A DNA stretch of 6,118 nt from Desulfovibrio sp. UBA2564 (GTDB taxonomy: Bacteria > Desulfobacterota > Desulfovibrionia > Desulfovibrionales > Desulfovibrionaceae). The notes under the pieces are model-generated. The model was not told where the DNA came from. It saw only the letters and a list, made by a program, of their open reading frames with translations, and did not search any database. The DNA lies in the NCBI GenBank assembly GCA_002340305.1, contig DDLU01000129.1, positions 1-6,118 of the forward strand, given 5' to 3'. Position numbers and translations under genes: made by a program. Shown piece by piece: positions 5,650 to 6,118 of the stretch; the stretch's first letter is position 1; the number at the start of each line of letters is the position of its first letter.

Positions 5650-5806
5650 CGGGCAAGTAGTGGAATAAAGGCTTGTAGGCATGTCCGAACACATCACAGT
5701 CAGCCCCGGACTTTACAGAGTTCAACTCTTCTCCGGGGGAGAATAAACAGACTGTAAGTGTGAGTGGCACTAGCCCGAAACACCCTTTAATAGGCACTAA
5801 TGCAGG
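5650..5806 (-). ncRNA. ssrS: Rod-shaped structured RNA, probable 6S RNA
   Basis: 6S RNA mimics an open promoter and sequesters the housekeeping RNA polymerase in stationary phase. The minus strand folds into one long interrupted hairpin: UAGUG (5799-5795) with CACUA (5662-5658), UAAAGG (5789-5784) with CCUUUA (5671-5666), GGGC with GCCU, ACAGUC (5755-5750) with GACUGU (5701-5696), CCCCGGA (5738-5732) with UCCGGGG (5710-5704), and an apical AGAGU/ACUCU hairpin. The 5' arm CGGGCUAGUGCC resembles GCGGGCCAGUCCCC of E. coli 6S RNA (from memory). Core length near 155 nt is close to the 6S range. The terminator at 5559-5591 fits the strand, perhaps with 3' trimming. No SRP, tmRNA or RNase P core motifs were seen. 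The ends are approximate. Alternative: a leader element of the downstream plus-strand ORF, since a rod folds on either strand. Confidence 0.55.
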
Positions 5807-5812
5807 ACCAAC

Positions 5813-5971
5813 ATGTGGGGTATATACTCAAGCCTTTTAGCGGCCTTTAAACGCAAACGTAAATGTTCGCAATGCGGAAAAGTTACTATTGTCCGACTGA
5901 AAGACAAAGATAAAACCGTAAAATGCGATAAATGCGGAAAACCCCTGCGGCCGCAGGCCCCCGGGGCATAA
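5813..5971 (+). CDS. Small basic zinc-ribbon protein, 52 residues
   Basis: Starts MWGIYSSLLAAFKRKRKC and carries two CxxC knuckles, CSQCGK (Cys18, 21) and CDKCGK (Cys38, 41), 16 residues apart, the pattern of a single zinc ribbon. It is strongly basic in the first half and has a Pro-rich end. Such small zinc ribbons occur in nucleic-acid-binding or ribosome-associated proteins; no function can be given. AGGA (5804-5807) lies 5 nt before the ATG, which supports translation. Too short for many gene finders. It is head-to-head with the 6S-like RNA, whose promoter would fall inside this ORF. The last 30 bases are GC-rich and include a 14-bp perfect palindrome (5944-5957). No clear terminator follows. 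Confidence 0.65.
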   Translation: MWGIYSSLLAAFKRKRKCSQCGKVTIVRLKDKDKTVKCDKCGKPLRPQAPGA

Positions 5972-6054
5972 GACAAAAGCTGTTCTCAAATACCACTGTT
6001 AAAATCTAAAATAATTAACTTTTTTAGCAATAAATATTTTTCTCAAAAAACTTA

Positions 6055-6083
6055 TTGACAGGAACAACACATTTCCATAGAAC
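6055..6083 (+). promoter_or_regulatory. Promoter of the tRNA-Pro gene
   Basis: Perfect -35 TTGACA (6055-6060), 17-bp spacer, -10 TAGAAC (6078-6083, 4 of 6). The predicted start near 6090 is a few bases before the tRNA 5' end, as usual for tRNA genes. Confidence 0.75.
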
Positions 6084-6098
6084 CACTCTTCGTGACGT

Positions 6099-6118
6099 CG
6101 GGATGTAGCGCAGCCTGG
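6099..6118 (+). tRNA. tRNA-Pro, 5' end only (cut by the window edge)
   Basis: The last 20 bases, CGGGATGTAGCGCAGCCTGG, read as a 7-nt acceptor strand (CGGGATG), T8-A9, the D-stem GCGC start, A14 and the invariant G18-G19. The AGCGCAGCCTGG D-arm and the leading C are typical of bacterial proline tRNAs. The anticodon is outside the window, so the isoacceptor cannot be named. A tRNA-type promoter lies directly upstream. Confidence 0.82.

Noticed and set aside
5704..5722. Minus-strand AAAGUCCGGGG resembles the GAGGAAAGUCCGGGC core of RNase P RNA
   Set aside because: The other conserved RNase P segments are absent and the structured region is far too short.
5599..5757. 52-codon plus-strand ORF beginning MPAKIAAVLSRK
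   Set aside because: No ribosome site, arginine-rich random-looking translation, and it overlaps the structured RNA.
5210..5797. 195-codon minus-strand ORF
   Set aside because: Covers the antisense of the TSCPD gene, reads through the minus-strand terminator at 5559-5591 and includes the 6S-like fold.
5944..5957. 14-bp perfect palindrome CCTGCGGCCGCAGG at the end of the zinc-ribbon ORF
   Set aside because: It has no loop or T-tract, so it is not a terminator; a Leu-Arg-Pro-Gln codon run explains it.
6006..6027. CTAAAA/TTTTAG inverted repeat as terminator of the zinc-ribbon ORF
   Set aside because: Almost purely AT stem of 6 bp with no T-tract directly after it; too weak to call.

Overview
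The window looks like chromosomal DNA of a Desulfovibrio-type sulfate reducer, probably the marine, moderate-GC group (Maridesulfovibrio-like). This is inferred from the gene set (glpF, glpD, a GlpR-type DeoR regulator, a Cys-rich radical SAM/SPASM protein, a stand-alone TSCPD protein) and from AT-rich spacers around more balanced genes. I could not run a search, so the genus is a guess.

Layout. Positions 1-3972 form a glycerol / glycerol-3-phosphate locus. The 5' part of glpF (minus strand) runs off the left edge. Next comes a 658-bp spacer with the glpF control region and the 3' end of the glpD transcript, including a strong terminator. Then come glpD (minus), a 577-bp divergent spacer, and glpR (plus). 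A bidirectional hairpin terminator separates glpR from a convergent radical SAM/SPASM gene (minus). That gene is divergent from a small TSCPD-domain gene (plus). To the right lies a 273-bp stretch without a clear protein gene. On the minus strand it holds a long rod-shaped RNA fold, best explained as 6S RNA, and a terminator that no minus-strand protein gene accounts for. A 52-codon zinc-ribbon ORF (plus) follows, and the window ends in the first 20 bases of a tRNA-Pro with a good promoter.

How the parts fit. GlpF admits glycerol; glycerol kinase (not in the window, perhaps beyond the left edge) would make glycerol-3-phosphate; membrane GlpD oxidises it to DHAP and passes electrons to quinone. 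The DeoR-family regulator is close to E. coli GlpR over its whole length. Copies of a TTCG-N4-CGAA motif, matching the known E. coli GlpR operator in sequence and half-site spacing, occur upstream of glpF, glpD and glpR itself, so a self-contained autoregulated regulon can be read from the DNA.

The most unusual items are the radical SAM protein, which keeps its cluster and SPASM cysteines but seems to lack the middle of its barrel, and the putative 6S RNA head-to-head with the zinc-ribbon ORF.
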